Shown: positions 8,583-17,942, counted from the stretch's first letter. The stretch: 64,000 nt of DNA from Bordetella petrii (GCA_017745595.1 WMBV01000001.1:372001-436000); one strand, 5' to 3'. A program made the numbers and translations. Notes: a model not told the origin generated them from the sequence alone.

Positions 8583-9149
8583 TCAAAGAGGCGCTTCGTC
8601 GCTGACGCCGACCGCGGCCACCATGCCGGGCCGGTCTTGGTTCAGCCATGCCAGGATGGCCTTGGCGGCCAGCAGGCCCGCGCATATTGCTAGCCAGATG
8701 AAACCCAGCGCCCAGCTGGCTTGGGGTATCCACAAGGGCACCCGCTGGGTGGTGTTGGACACCACGCCGAATTCGAAAGAATCCAGGGCTAGGTAGGTCG
8801 TGGTCCATGCCAGGAATATCGACACCACGAAAAATGACGAGATCGACAGGATGTCCAGCAGGTTCTTGGTGCGGTCCGACCGGGCCCGGTACAAGAGATC
8901 GATGCGGACGTGGCATTTTTGAAGCAGCGCGTAACTGCTGGCCCACGCGATGATGCTTGCCATGACATAGCCGGAAAGCTCCACGGAAACCGTGGTGGCG
9001 TAGCCATAGAACCGGGCCACGATCTCGATGATGATCGCCGCGATGGCGACCAAGAACAGCGCTGCGTAGATTTTCAGTATTCCCGCCGTGGCGCGGCTGG
9101 CCCAGCCCAGCGCCCGATCGAGTGTCTGCGTATTTATTGTTCGTGCCAC
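8583..9149 (-). CDS. dctQ: TRAP transporter small permease (DctQ family)
   Basis: The 188-residue membrane protein has four predicted transmembrane segments, at about residues 25-45, 60-80, 100-125 and 145-165. The ELSGYVMASIIAWASSYALL segment matches DctQ proteins. It links the receptor and the large permease of a TRAP carrier. It lies 18 bases after dctP and 21 bases before dctM on the same strand. Confidence 0.93.
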   Translation of the reverse strand: MARTINTQTLDRALGWASRATAGILKIYAALFLVAIAAIIIEIVARFYGYATTVSVELSGYVMASIIAWASSYALLQKCHVRIDLLYRARSDRTKNLLDILSISSFFVVSIFLAWTTTYLALDSFEFGVVSNTTQRVPLWIPQASWALGFIWLAICAGLLAAKAILAWLNQDRPGMVAAVGVSDEAPL

Positions 9150-9167
9150 GACGGTTGCTCCTTTTTC

Positions 9168-10229
9168 TTATTCGGGCTTGCCTTCGTACTTCAGGCCCGT
9201 GTGCTCGCCTATGGTGCTGTTCCAGGCCTTCAGGTTTTCTTTCGAAACGCGGCTGGCCCAGCTGGGAATGACTTTTTCCCGCAGGATTTTCCGGGCCAGT
9301 TCCACGTCTTCGGGCAACACGGGGCTCATGACCATCTTGCCGCTTTGCCCGAGCGGACATTCCGCGCGTCCGGTCAGGCAGTTGATGCCCGTTTCGAAAT
9401 CCGCCTCGGCCGACTTGAGCGCCGGCTCTTCGAAGTTGGCGGCAATGCTTTTCTTCAGGGCCGCCTGGTCTTCTTTCGACAGAGAATTCCACGCCCTTCC
9501 GTTCATGACCGTCATGGTGTAGCCCCAACCCCCGACGGGAACGGGCAGGAAATGAGTGGTGACCTGGTGCCACCCCACCGCATAGGCGGACAATATGCCG
9601 GTCGTGGCGCAATCCAGCGCGCCGCGTTCCAGCGCGGCGGTGACCTCGGCAAAGGGCATGTTCACGGGCGATGCGCCCAGGGCTTCGACGAACTCGGCCG
9701 AAGAGCCGCCGGGCACGCGGATTTTCTTGCCTTTCAGGTCTTTCAGCTGCTTGAGCGGGAAATTGCAGAACACCGCCTGCTGCGGAAAGCGCGTAATGGC
9801 CAGCAACTGCGCGCCGCGAAAACGCTCGGCGAAAATGCGCTCGAGCTGCGGACGGTAGACCTCGACGATTTCCCGGGACTGTTCGGCCGTGGTGACCAGC
9901 ATGGGCAGGTCCACGCCTTCCATTTCGGGCGCCGAGCCGATCGCATAGGCGGACATCGTGGTGCCGACGTCGAACATCCCCTGGCTCAGCATTCTGAAGA
10001 TTTCGCTGCCATTGAGCCCCATCTGGTCGAAGCTGTTCACGCTGACGTCGAGCTTGCGGCCCAGGATTTTTTCTCCGGACGTCCAGTATGGCCGCTCGAA
10101 GTCCTTGAACAGGCTCAGGTTGCTGTAGGTGCCCACATAGCGCAGCTTGTCGGGCGCCGCGCTCGCGTTGAAAGCGGATGCCGACGCAATGAGGCTGGCG
10201 GCCGCGATGGCCAGGGTTTTGATTTTCAT
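9168..10229 (-). CDS. dctP: TRAP transporter periplasmic substrate-binding protein (DctP family)
   Basis: This 353-residue protein starts with a signal peptide (MKIKTLAIAAASLIASASAF) ending near residue 27. LKDLKGKKIRVPGGSSAEFV and ALERGALDCATTG are DctP hallmarks; the arginine of KIRVPG usually binds the substrate carboxylate. The ATG at 10229 is preceded by AGGAGACA. A longer open frame upstream lacks a signal peptide and runs into hyuB. It should capture the compound processed by HyuA/HyuB. Confidence 0.94.
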   Translation of the reverse strand: MKIKTLAIAAASLIASASAFNASAAPDKLRYVGTYSNLSLFKDFERPYWTSGEKILGRKLDVSVNSFDQMGLNGSEIFRMLSQGMFDVGTTMSAYAIGSAPEMEGVDLPMLVTTAEQSREIVEVYRPQLERIFAERFRGAQLLAITRFPQQAVFCNFPLKQLKDLKGKKIRVPGGSSAEFVEALGASPVNMPFAEVTAALERGALDCATTGILSAYAVGWHQVTTHFLPVPVGGWGYTMTVMNGRAWNSLSKEDQAALKKSIAANFEEPALKSAEADFETGINCLTGRAECPLGQSGKMVMSPVLPEDVELARKILREKVIPSWASRVSKENLKAWNSTIGEHTGLKYEGKPE

Positions 10230-10251
10230 GTTGTCTCCTCTTAAATGATCA

Positions 10252-11973
10252 TCAAGAACGCATCCTGAACGTTTCAGGATAGTCGATCTCGTACTGGCTG
10301 CCGTCCCATTTGACGGCCACCTTGTAGTCGCGCCTGGCGCTGTCGACCGAGACATTTCCCAGATGCACGTCTTCCAGCACTTTCTCTACCGGGCGCTCAT
10401 GCGCCGGCCCGTAGCCGCCGCCGCTGGCCATGTCGTGGATGAAGAGATCGCCCTCGAACACCGTGATGGGATCTTTCAGCATGACGGGCAGGACTTCGGT
10501 GGCGCCGTCGGCGCGGCGCAGCAGGCTCATGGAGGGCTTGCCCGTCGAACCGCCGAACAATCCATGAGGGGGGTGGTCCCGCTTGTCCGACCGGACGTTC
10601 AGCGTCGCCTGTTCTGAAAGAATGCGATAGGACCGGCGAATGGCCATTCCGCCGCGGTGGCGTCCCGGCCCGCCGCTGTCGGACACGTAGCCGTATTCCT
10701 CGATGCGGATCGGATAGGTCTGCTCGATCATTTCTACCGGCACGTTGGACTGGTTGGCCCCGATGTGCGCCACGCCCTCTTGTCCGTCGTGCTGCAGGGT
10801 GCCCCCGCCGGTGCCCATCAGGGTTTCGCAAAAAATGCGGGCCTTGCCATCCACATACATGGATATCGTCGGCAGCGTGGAGCCGCCGGAGCTGTCCGCC
10901 GCCACCTTGTCGGGCAGCGCCTGCGCCAGCGCGCCGAACAGGCAATCGATCTGCCGGTACCCCGTGATGCCGCGGGCGCCGCAGGCGGCCGGCGAACGCG
11001 GGCGCACGATCGTGCCTTCCGGGGCGCGCACTTCGATGGCGCGCGTGTAGCCATGGCAGTTCGGAATGTCCGACGCCATCACCGACCGGATGGCGGCGTA
11101 CGCGCATGCCTTGCTGAACGGAAACGGCGAATTGATGCCGCCGTCGACCTGGGCCGACGTGCCGTCCCAATCGACGGTGATGCGGTTGCCGGCGATGGTG
11201 ATCTTCGCCGTCAGGGTGATGGGCTGCGGGTCGGACCCGATGCCATCGATATGATCGATAAAGCGATAGACGCCGTCGGGCATGTCCTGCAGCTCGGCTT
11301 CGATGAGCGCCTGCGCATAGTCGTGCAGGTCTTCGAAGGCTTGCTCGAGCTCGCCGGCGCCGTACCGGTCGAACAGTTCCCGGTACGATTTGTCGGCGGT
11401 GTGGCATGCGGCCACCTGGGCTTCGAGGTCGCCGATGACCCATTCGGGAGTCCGCACATTGATCTTCAGCATCTCGATCAGCGTGTCGTTGCGCCGGCCG
11501 GCTTCATACAATTTCAGGATGGGAATCCGGATGCCCTCTTGCCAGATTTCCGTGGCGCCCAGCGCATTCGAGCCGGCCACGATGCCGCCTACGTCGGAAT
11601 GGTGGGCCAAGGTGGCCGCCCAGCCGCGCAGCCGCGACTCGTAATAAACCGGCTTTACCACGTAGATATCGGGAAGGTGCTGGCCGGCGGCTTCGTAGGG
11701 GTCGTTCATGATGAAGATATCGCCCTCGCGCAGATTGGCCGATTCTCTGCGGATCAGCAGCGCCAGCGCGTCTTCGAATGCCCCCATGTGCATGGGCGTG
11801 CACAGGCCCTGCGCCAGCGTCCGTCCTTGCTGGTCGCAGATGGCCGTAGAGAAATCCAGGCTGTCGCGCACGATGTTGGAATAGCCCGTCCGGATGATCG
11901 TCAGGGTCAGTTCTTCGGCGATCATTTCCAGCGCGTTGCGGATGACTTCCAGCTTGAATTTGTCGGTATGCAT
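10252..11973 (-). CDS. hyuB: hydantoinase/oxoprolinase B-type subunit (HyuB family)
   Basis: The 573 residues match the HyuB subunit of ATP-dependent hydantoinase, 5-oxoprolinase and acetone-carboxylase-like enzymes. Typical segments are DFSTAICDQQGRTLAQG near residue 40, NDPYEAAGQHLPDIY near 90 and HHSDVGGIVAGS near 120. The start codon sits one base after the hyuA stop (TGACATG), so the two are translationally coupled. Members open a cyclic amide at the expense of ATP. Hydantoin, N-methylhydantoin and 5-oxoproline are all possible substrates. Confidence 0.93.
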   Translation of the reverse strand: MHTDKFKLEVIRNALEMIAEELTLTIIRTGYSNIVRDSLDFSTAICDQQGRTLAQGLCTPMHMGAFEDALALLIRRESANLREGDIFIMNDPYEAAGQHLPDIYVVKPVYYESRLRGWAATLAHHSDVGGIVAGSNALGATEIWQEGIRIPILKLYEAGRRNDTLIEMLKINVRTPEWVIGDLEAQVAACHTADKSYRELFDRYGAGELEQAFEDLHDYAQALIEAELQDMPDGVYRFIDHIDGIGSDPQPITLTAKITIAGNRITVDWDGTSAQVDGGINSPFPFSKACAYAAIRSVMASDIPNCHGYTRAIEVRAPEGTIVRPRSPAACGARGITGYRQIDCLFGALAQALPDKVAADSSGGSTLPTISMYVDGKARIFCETLMGTGGGTLQHDGQEGVAHIGANQSNVPVEMIEQTYPIRIEEYGYVSDSGGPGRHRGGMAIRRSYRILSEQATLNVRSDKRDHPPHGLFGGSTGKPSMSLLRRADGATEVLPVMLKDPITVFEGDLFIHDMASGGGYGPAHERPVEKVLEDVHLGNVSVDSARRDYKVAVKWDGSQYEIDYPETFRMRS

Positions 11974-11974
11974 G

Positions 11975-14056
11975 TCAGTGCGCTCCGTCCAGGTCGATAA
12001 CGATGTTCCCGATTGCGTCCAGCGAGGCTCGGGCATCCGGCGGAACGATGGTGGTTCCCTCGTACTCTTCGATCACAAGCGGCCCGGCCAGCTGCTTTCC
12101 GGCGATGTAGGCGCGGTTTACCACGGGGGCCTGGTGGCTGCCCCGCTCGCCGAAATGCACCTGCCTGTGGCCCAGCTGCTTGCCTTCGGCCACCTGCATC
12201 CGTATGGACTTCGGCGGCTTGTAGGTCGTATCCGATACCGAGATCCGCAGCGCCACGATCTCGATCTCGGCGGCCGGATCGGGCTTGTGGCAATACCGGA
12301 CTTCATATTCGTCGACGAAGCGCTGCACGATCTCGTCCACGTACTTGTCCGAAAATTCGGCATGGCCCAGGTCTACCGATATTTCGAAGGCCTGGCCCTT
12401 GGCCCGCAGGTCGAGCTGCATCAGGCAAGCGGTTTCGGCGCGCGACCGGCACAGCAACTTTGCCGCTTTCTGGTGCAGTTCCGCATAGAGGGCATTGGCG
12501 CTGTCGTTCCGCGCCTGGCGCAGCGGCACCAGATAGGCGGTTGCCAGGGTCACCTTGCGCTCGGCCACCGCCAGGCCCACCGCGCTGAACACGCCGGCGC
12601 ACACCGGAACGATCACGCGTTTCATGCCCAGGCTGCGCGCCACGCCCACGCCATGAATGCCGCCGTTGCCGCCGAACGCGATCATGGTGAAATCGCGCGG
12701 GTCCCGGCCTCGATACGTGGTGACGGCCTTGATGGCTTTCACCATTTTTTCGTTGGCCAGCATATGAATACCGTAGGCCACCTCTTCCACCGAGGACAGC
12801 TTCAGTTCTTTCATGACTTTCCCGGTCAGGCACCGGTGGGACAGGTCCCGGTCGATATTCACCGTGCCGCCCGCCAGCTGGCGCGGGTTCAGGTACCCGA
12901 GCAGCACGTTGGCGTCGGTGACGGTCACATAGGCATCTTGTATGCCGTAGCAGGCGGGTCCGGGGTTCGCGCCGGCGCTTTCGGGGCCCACCTTCAGCGC
13001 GCCGGCTTTGTCTATGGAAACGATGGACCCGCCGCCCGCGCCCACTTCGGCGATGTTGATGACGGGCAGGCGCAGGGAATACCCGCCGCCGCCGGCGATG
13101 GTTCCCGAATTGCTCATCGACGCGCCGACCTCGTAGTCTTCCGAGTAGGTCAGGCGGCCCGTTTCGATCATCGACGCCTTGGCGGTGGTGCCGCCCATGT
13201 CGAACGTGATGACGTTCGGCTCGCCCAGCTGCTCGGCGATATACTGCGCCGCGATGACGCCGGCCGCCGGGCCGCATTCCACGATCTGGGCCGGAATCTG
13301 CTTGACGGCCTCGCTGTTCAGCTGCCCCCCGGAAGACTGCATGACATAAACGGGGGCCCGGCAGTCTTTGCGGCTCAGTTCGGCGTCCAGCTCGTCCAGG
13401 TAGTTCTTGACTGGCGGCCCCACGTACGCATTGACGACCGTGGTGGACGTGCGTTCGTATTCGCGGATCTGCGGCAGCACGTCGACCGACAGCGAGATGA
13501 ATGCGTCGGGCAGCTCCCGCCGCAGAACCTCGCCCACCATGCGCTCATGGGCCTCGTTGGCATAAGAATGCAGCAGGCATACCGCGACCGCCTGCACCCC
13601 GCGCAGCCGCAATTGCCGGGCGACGGCCTCGACGTCTTGCTCGGAGAGCGCTTGCACGACCTCGCCCGAGGCACTGACACGCTCGGCGACCTCGAAGCGC
13701 AGGTCGCGCGGGCACAGCGGCTTGGGTTTGACATATAGCGGCTCGTACAGCCGGGGCACGCGGATGCGGCGCAGTTCGAGCACGTCTTTGAAGCCCTGGG
13801 TGGTGACCAGGGCGGTCAGCGCGCCCTTGCCCTCGAGGATGGCGTTGGTCGCCACCGTGCATCCGTGCAGCACCTCGGCCAATTCCCGCACCTGGTACTT
13901 GCAGGTTTCCGCCAGCAGCGAAATACCGTCCGCCACGCCCTTGCCATAGTTGTCGGGCTGCGAAGGCACTTTGGCCGTATGCAGCACCCCCTGCTCGTCT
14001 ACATGCGCAATATCTGTGAATGTCCCGCCTACGTCCGAGGCAACGCGCCAATCCAT
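11975..14056 (-). CDS. hyuA: hydantoinase/oxoprolinase A-type subunit (HyuA family, actin-like ATPase)
   Basis: The 693-residue protein has the sugar-kinase/actin-like ATP fold of HyuA. The first phosphate loop is DVGGTFTDI at residue 8. The second is FDMGGTTAKASMI near 280, followed by the glycine-rich VGAGGGSIVSID and the GPESAGANPGPACYG signature. It activates the cyclic amide by phosphorylation for the HyuB partner. It is the first gene of a seven-gene leftward block. The AGGAGAGC sequence before the ATG is a good ribosome site. Confidence 0.94.
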   Translation of the reverse strand: MDWRVASDVGGTFTDIAHVDEQGVLHTAKVPSQPDNYGKGVADGISLLAETCKYQVRELAEVLHGCTVATNAILEGKGALTALVTTQGFKDVLELRRIRVPRLYEPLYVKPKPLCPRDLRFEVAERVSASGEVVQALSEQDVEAVARQLRLRGVQAVAVCLLHSYANEAHERMVGEVLRRELPDAFISLSVDVLPQIREYERTSTTVVNAYVGPPVKNYLDELDAELSRKDCRAPVYVMQSSGGQLNSEAVKQIPAQIVECGPAAGVIAAQYIAEQLGEPNVITFDMGGTTAKASMIETGRLTYSEDYEVGASMSNSGTIAGGGGYSLRLPVINIAEVGAGGGSIVSIDKAGALKVGPESAGANPGPACYGIQDAYVTVTDANVLLGYLNPRQLAGGTVNIDRDLSHRCLTGKVMKELKLSSVEEVAYGIHMLANEKMVKAIKAVTTYRGRDPRDFTMIAFGGNGGIHGVGVARSLGMKRVIVPVCAGVFSAVGLAVAERKVTLATAYLVPLRQARNDSANALYAELHQKAAKLLCRSRAETACLMQLDLRAKGQAFEISVDLGHAEFSDKYVDEIVQRFVDEYEVRYCHKPDPAAEIEIVALRISVSDTTYKPPKSIRMQVAEGKQLGHRQVHFGERGSHQAPVVNRAYIAGKQLAGPLVIEEYEGTTIVPPDARASLDAIGNIVIDLDGAH

Positions 14057-14160
14057 GAATGCTCTCCTAGCGAACTCATGGGGGGCATTCTAGGGAGGGG
14101 TCTCCATAAAAGCTAACTGAAATTTTGGATCGAATTCAATAGAATTTTTTTATTATGTTG
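14057..14160 (-). promoter_or_regulatory. AT-rich control region upstream of hyuA
   Basis: This space is much richer in A and T than its surroundings, with a run of seven T at 14145-14151 on the plus strand. It contains an inverted repeat, AATTC-AATA-GAATT, at 14133-14146. This could be a binding site for the LysR protein encoded at the end of the operon. No clear -35/-10 pair could be assigned. Confidence 0.35.
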
Positions 14161-14165
14161 GCGGC

Positions 14166-14182
14166 GGCCCGGCGGTCGGGCC
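14166..14182 (-). terminator. GC hairpin after the flavoprotein gene
   Basis: GGCCCG and CGGGCC form a six-base-pair stem with a five-base loop, eight bases after the stop codon of the leftward flavoprotein gene. No T run follows in that direction, so it is not a classical intrinsic terminator. Confidence 0.3.
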
Positions 14183-14189
14183 CACGCGC

Positions 14190-15458
14190 TCAGGCCGCCA
14201 GAAACGCCCCCACGCCGCGGGCCGCCACGACGCCGCTGGCCATGCAGGCAGTCAGCAGATAGCCGCCGGTGGGGGCTTCCCAATCGAGCATTTCGCCGGC
14301 GCAGAAGACGCCCGGCGCGGCCTCGAGCATCAGCGCCGCATCGAGCGCTTCCAGGCGCACGCCGCCCGCGCTGCTGATGGCTTCGTCGATAGGCCGCGTG
14401 CGCAGCAGGCGCAGTGGCAGCGCCTTGATGCGGCGAGCGAGCAGCGCCATGTCTTGCCAGGCCGGCTCGCCGGCGCATTCGCGCAGCAGCGCGGCCTTGA
14501 CGCCCTTGAGCCCCAGCCGGCTCTGCAGATGGCTGGCCATGGAACGCGCGCCGCGCGGATGCGACACCTGCGCCAGCACGCGTTCGGCGGGCAGGTCGGG
14601 CAGCAGGTCCACCCACGCCAGAGCCGCGCCTTGCGCGTCGATGGCGTCGCGCAGGCCGGCCGACAGGGCGTACACCAGGCCGCCTTCGATACCCGCCTCG
14701 GTCAACATGAATTCGCCGCGCCGCCATGCGCCGGGCGCGCCGCCATCGTCGAGCGCCATGGCCACCGACTTGACCGGCATGCCCGCGCAGCGCTCGCGCA
14801 GGTGCGCGCTCCAGTCGGCCTCGAAGCCGCAATTGGCCGGCCGCAACGGCGCTACGTCTATTCCCTGCGCCCGCAAGCCCGGCACCCAGGCGCCATCCGA
14901 GCCCAGGCGGGACCAGCTGGCCCCGCCCAGCGCCAGGATCACGGCGTCGGCGTGCACGACCCGCGCGCCCTGCGGCGTTTCGAAAAGCAGCGCGCGCGGG
15001 CCGGCCGCCGCGCCGGCAGCCCAGCCGTTCCAGCGATGCCGCATGTGGAAACGCACGCCCGCGGCGCGCAGCCGCGACAACCAGGCGCGCAACAGCGGCG
15101 CGGCCTTCATCTCGCGGGGGAACACGCGGCCCGAGGACCCGACGAACGTATCGATGCCCAGCTCGTGGGTCCAGTCGCGCAGGGCCTGGGCATCCATGTG
15201 GCGCAGCCAGGCGGCCACGGCCGTGCCGCGCGTGCCATAACGCTGCGCGAAACGCTGCGGCGGCTCGCTGTGGGTAAGGTTCAGCCCGCCGCGGCCGGCC
15301 ATCAGGAATTTGCGCCCCACCGACGGCATGCTGTCGTAGACGTCGGCCTGTATGCCTTGCCGCGCCAGCGTATCGGCCGCCATGAGGCCGGCCGGGCCGC
15401 CGCCGATGACGGCGACACGGACCAGGACGGGGGCGGCGGGCGGGATGGGGTCGGGCAT
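14190..15458 (-). CDS. BaiN/HI0933-like flavoprotein (PP_4765-type)
   Basis: The 422 residues form a two-dinucleotide-binding-domain flavoprotein. VAVIGGGPAGLMAADTLARQ near residue 14 binds FAD, and GRKFLMAGRGGLNLTHSE near 45 is the family signature. The C-terminal CAGEMLDWEAPTGGYLL closes the FAD site. The subgroup resembles the one known as the PP_4765-type flavoprotein; no reaction is established for it. It follows the 3-hydroxyacyl-CoA dehydrogenase gene by 98 bases on the same strand. A longer open frame upstream is antisense noise. Confidence 0.88.
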   Translation of the reverse strand: MPDPIPPAAPVLVRVAVIGGGPAGLMAADTLARQGIQADVYDSMPSVGRKFLMAGRGGLNLTHSEPPQRFAQRYGTRGTAVAAWLRHMDAQALRDWTHELGIDTFVGSSGRVFPREMKAAPLLRAWLSRLRAAGVRFHMRHRWNGWAAGAAAGPRALLFETPQGARVVHADAVILALGGASWSRLGSDGAWVPGLRAQGIDVAPLRPANCGFEADWSAHLRERCAGMPVKSVAMALDDGGAPGAWRRGEFMLTEAGIEGGLVYALSAGLRDAIDAQGAALAWVDLLPDLPAERVLAQVSHPRGARSMASHLQSRLGLKGVKAALLRECAGEPAWQDMALLARRIKALPLRLLRTRPIDEAISSAGGVRLEALDAALMLEAAPGVFCAGEMLDWEAPTGGYLLTACMASGVVAARGVGAFLAA

Positions 15459-15556
15459 GGCGGGCGGAAAGAAAGATTTGCGACGCGATTGTCGCACGGC
15501 GCGCCGCCCTACCCGCCTATCGGCGCGCCACGATGATCGCCAGCCGCGCGGGGCGG

Positions 15557-16477
15557 CTACTTGTTTTTTTCTTGCCGGCTGACCGCGATGAGGTGTTCGA
15601 GCAGCTTGCGCTCGGTGGCGTCGCGCTCGGATGGCTGCCAGGCATAGGTGCCCTGCCCGGACTTGGCGCCGGTATGGCCCGCTTCGACTTTGTCGCGAAA
15701 CATGCGCGGCGCCTGCTTGGCGTCGCTGAGCGAGGGCGCCAGGTAGTCCATGATGTCGCTGGTGAGGTCCAGCCCGATGAAATCGGCGTTTCTGAGCGGG
15801 CCGATTTCGGGCAGCCGGCGCCCGAAGGTCAGGCGGGCCACCAGGTCTACGGTTTCGGGCGCGCAGATGCCTTGTTCGACGATGTGCGCCGCTTCGCGCA
15901 CCAGCGCGAACTGCATGCGATTGCCCACGAACCCCGGCACGTCGCGATAGACCTCGACCGGGATCTTGCCGGCTTGCTCCAGCCAGGCGATGACGCGCTG
16001 GACGACGCGCTTGTCTGTTTGCTCGCCATGCACGACCTCGACCAGAGGCATCAGATACGGGGGGTTCCACCAATGCGTGCCCACGATGCGGTGCGCCAAC
16101 GCGGAGCCCGCCGCGATTTCGGTGATGCGCAGCACCGAGGTGTTCGAGGCAACGACGCAGTGCGGGTTGGCGGCATCGATGGCCCGCACCAGTTCGCGCT
16201 TGATGTCGAGTTTTTCGGGCGCGGCTTCGACGGCCAGGTCGCAGCCTTCGACACACTGCTCCAGCGTGTCCGTGATGCGCACGTCCACGGGCCGGTTCTG
16301 GCCCAGCAGTTCGAGGTGTCCGGCAATGCGGCGCGGCACGTCGGCGCGCACGGCCGGGTCCGGGTCCCAGATGGACACCTGGGACCCCGCCACCATGAAA
16401 GCCTGCGCAATGCCATGCCCCATCAGCCCGGCGCCCAGCACCGATACCCGCGCGCGGCTGTCTGTTGCTTGATTCAT
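15557..16477 (-). CDS. 3-hydroxyacyl-CoA dehydrogenase family protein
   Basis: The 306 residues carry an N-terminal Rossmann fold (VSVLGAGLMGHGIAQAF at about 12-28) and a C-terminal dehydrogenase domain. EAAPEKLDIKREL and the GTHWWNPPYLMPLVEVVHGE stretch match 3-hydroxybutyryl-CoA and carnitine dehydrogenase relatives. The histidine of GTHWWNPP is the expected catalytic base. It oxidises a 3-hydroxyacyl substrate with NAD. The start is set by GGAGAA seven bases upstream. No thiolase or hydratase partner is adjacent. Confidence 0.9.
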   Translation of the reverse strand: MNQATDSRARVSVLGAGLMGHGIAQAFMVAGSQVSIWDPDPAVRADVPRRIAGHLELLGQNRPVDVRITDTLEQCVEGCDLAVEAAPEKLDIKRELVRAIDAANPHCVVASNTSVLRITEIAAGSALAHRIVGTHWWNPPYLMPLVEVVHGEQTDKRVVQRVIAWLEQAGKIPVEVYRDVPGFVGNRMQFALVREAAHIVEQGICAPETVDLVARLTFGRRLPEIGPLRNADFIGLDLTSDIMDYLAPSLSDAKQAPRMFRDKVEAGHTGAKSGQGTYAWQPSERDATERKLLEHLIAVSRQEKNK

Positions 16478-16593
16478 GTTGGTTCTCCGATGAGTTCTGC
16501 GCCCGGCGCGGCGCCAGGCGATAAGCGGCGGCCCGGGCGAGCTCGGCGATGCAGGCTCAGCGCCCGCGATACCGTTTGCGTGCCTCGCATGCC

Positions 16594-17085
16594 TTAGCGC
16601 AGGCGTGTTGAAGACGAAATGCCCAGATACACCATCTTCGAATACGGACACATCAGTTCCGTTTCTTCGATCAGTTCTTTGGCCCGGTCTTGATCGAGGC
16701 CGGGCAAAGAGACTTCGAGGTCGGCGGTGATGCAGAAGCGCCCGTCGACCGGGTCGCGGGCGAACGAAACCGTGCAATAAATGGCGAAGTCGTGCGGCAG
16801 GTCGACGCCGCGCTTGATGGAGACCAGCCGCAGGGCCCCGTGAAAGCATGCGGCATAACCGGCGGCGAATAATTGTTCGGGGTTGGTGCCCTTGCCCTCG
16901 CCGCCCAGTTCGGGCGGCATTCCCAGGGCGATATCGAGCGCGCCGTCGTCGGACCGCGCATGGCCCGAGGCCCGGCCATGGCCGGCGGCGCCGCCGGTCA
17001 GGGTGACGGTGGTGGTATAGAGGGGCAGTATTTCGGTGCCGTCATAGGGGTCCAGGATCGACACGGGCGGTATGGCGGGGGTCAT
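16594..17085 (-). CDS. ohr: organic hydroperoxide resistance protein (Ohr/OsmC family)
   Basis: This 163-residue protein has the two Ohr cysteines, Cys80 in NPEQLFAAGYAACF and Cys146 in ELMCPYSKM. These are the peroxidatic and resolving residues that reduce organic hydroperoxides using lipoylated proteins. Arg38 and Glu70 are the expected active-site partners. No OhrR repressor gene is next to it. A pair of the repeated hairpins lies upstream at 17247-17330. Confidence 0.92.
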   Translation of the reverse strand: MTPAIPPVSILDPYDGTEILPLYTTTVTLTGGAAGHGRASGHARSDDGALDIALGMPPELGGEGKGTNPEQLFAAGYAACFHGALRLVSIKRGVDLPHDFAIYCTVSFARDPVDGRFCITADLEVSLPGLDQDRAKELIEETELMCPYSKMVYLGISSSTRLR

Positions 17086-17246
17086 GATGTGGCTTACCTC
17101 GGGGACTGTCGGAAAGCTGGCAATGCAGCAGGCGCCAGGCGGCCACGGCAGCGGACCATGGACGCCCGTATTATGACGCCAAGGCGATTCCAGGTGGGTG
17201 GTGGTGTCTGGCTTGCGCTGGGTGTGTTGCAGGCCAGGTAGGTCCA

Positions 17247-17330
17247 GGTGTCTGACTCCCGCAGGGTGTCAGACACCGGCGGGATCTGCTCACTACATCG
17301 GTGTCTGACACCCTGCGGGTGTCAGACACC
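17247..17330. repeat. REP/BIME-like inverted hairpin pair (locus 1)
   Basis: Two 31-base hairpins lie at 17247-17277 and 17300-17330. Both have arms GGTGTCTGAC and GTCAGACACC. The first has a CCC-GCA-GGG centre; the second is nearly its reverse complement and forms a perfect 14-bp stem with a TGC loop. The second contains the stop codon of the leftward GNAT gene. Confidence 0.85.
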
Positions 17331-17882
17331 TGGCTGATCCGGCTGCCCTGGCCGCCCCGGCTGCCGCGCGGCAACAACCGGCAGGCTCATGACCACGCTG
17401 CGGTAATTCACTTGCTTCCATTGCGTGTATTCGATGAAGCGATAGCCGCGCCGGGCGTACCAGTCGATCAAATGCGCCGCCTGCTCTGAGGTATCGAGCG
17501 CCAGCTCACGCGCGCCGGCCTGCGCCGCGCGCGCTTCGACGAAGGTCATCAGGCGTCCGCCCAGCCCCTGGGACTGCCACGCCGGATCCACCGCGAACTG
17601 GGCCAGCGAGGCCACATCGGGGCGGTCCAGCCAGGGGGAGCCCGCCGTCGCTTCCGTGGGCTTGAAGATGATCGTGCCTACCAGGGCGCCATGTGCAAGC
17701 GCCACATAGCACTCGCCCTGCTCGATGCGCTGGCACGTGATGTCGACGGACTGGTGCGAGGCCACGTAGCGCAGGCCCATGGCCGCCAGGCGGGCGTAGG
17801 CCTTGTGCAGCAGGGCCGTCAAATCGGCCAGCGAATCTTGCGGCGCGATGCGCCGCACTTCGATAGTAAGAGGATCCTGCAC
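17322..17882 (-). CDS. GNAT-family N-acetyltransferase
   Basis: The 186 residues form a single acetyltransferase domain. The acetyl-CoA loop is VDPAWQSQGLGGRLMTFVE near residue 118, followed by the ELALDTSEQAAHLIDWYARR signature. I prefer the GTG start at 17882, with AAGGAAA upstream. An ATG at 17951 is possible but would overlap the divergent mutarotase gene. The proline-rich C-terminus (GRPGQPDQPGV) is odd because its last codons and stop lie inside a repeated hairpin. The substrate is unknown. Confidence 0.85.
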   Translation of the reverse strand: MQDPLTIEVRRIAPQDSLADLTALLHKAYARLAAMGLRYVASHQSVDITCQRIEQGECYVALAHGALVGTIIFKPTEATAGSPWLDRPDVASLAQFAVDPAWQSQGLGGRLMTFVEARAAQAGARELALDTSEQAAHLIDWYARRGYRFIEYTQWKQVNYRSVVMSLPVVAARQPGRPGQPDQPGV

Positions 17883-17942
17883 GGCGGGCGGTTTCCTTGA
17901 GCGGCCGGAAAAGTTTATCGTACCAATACACGGCTTTTGACA

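Noticed and set aside
17247-17330. Attachment site or transposon ends
   Set aside because: The same hairpins recur at seven unrelated loci with no integrase or transposase gene nearby; REP-like elements fit better.
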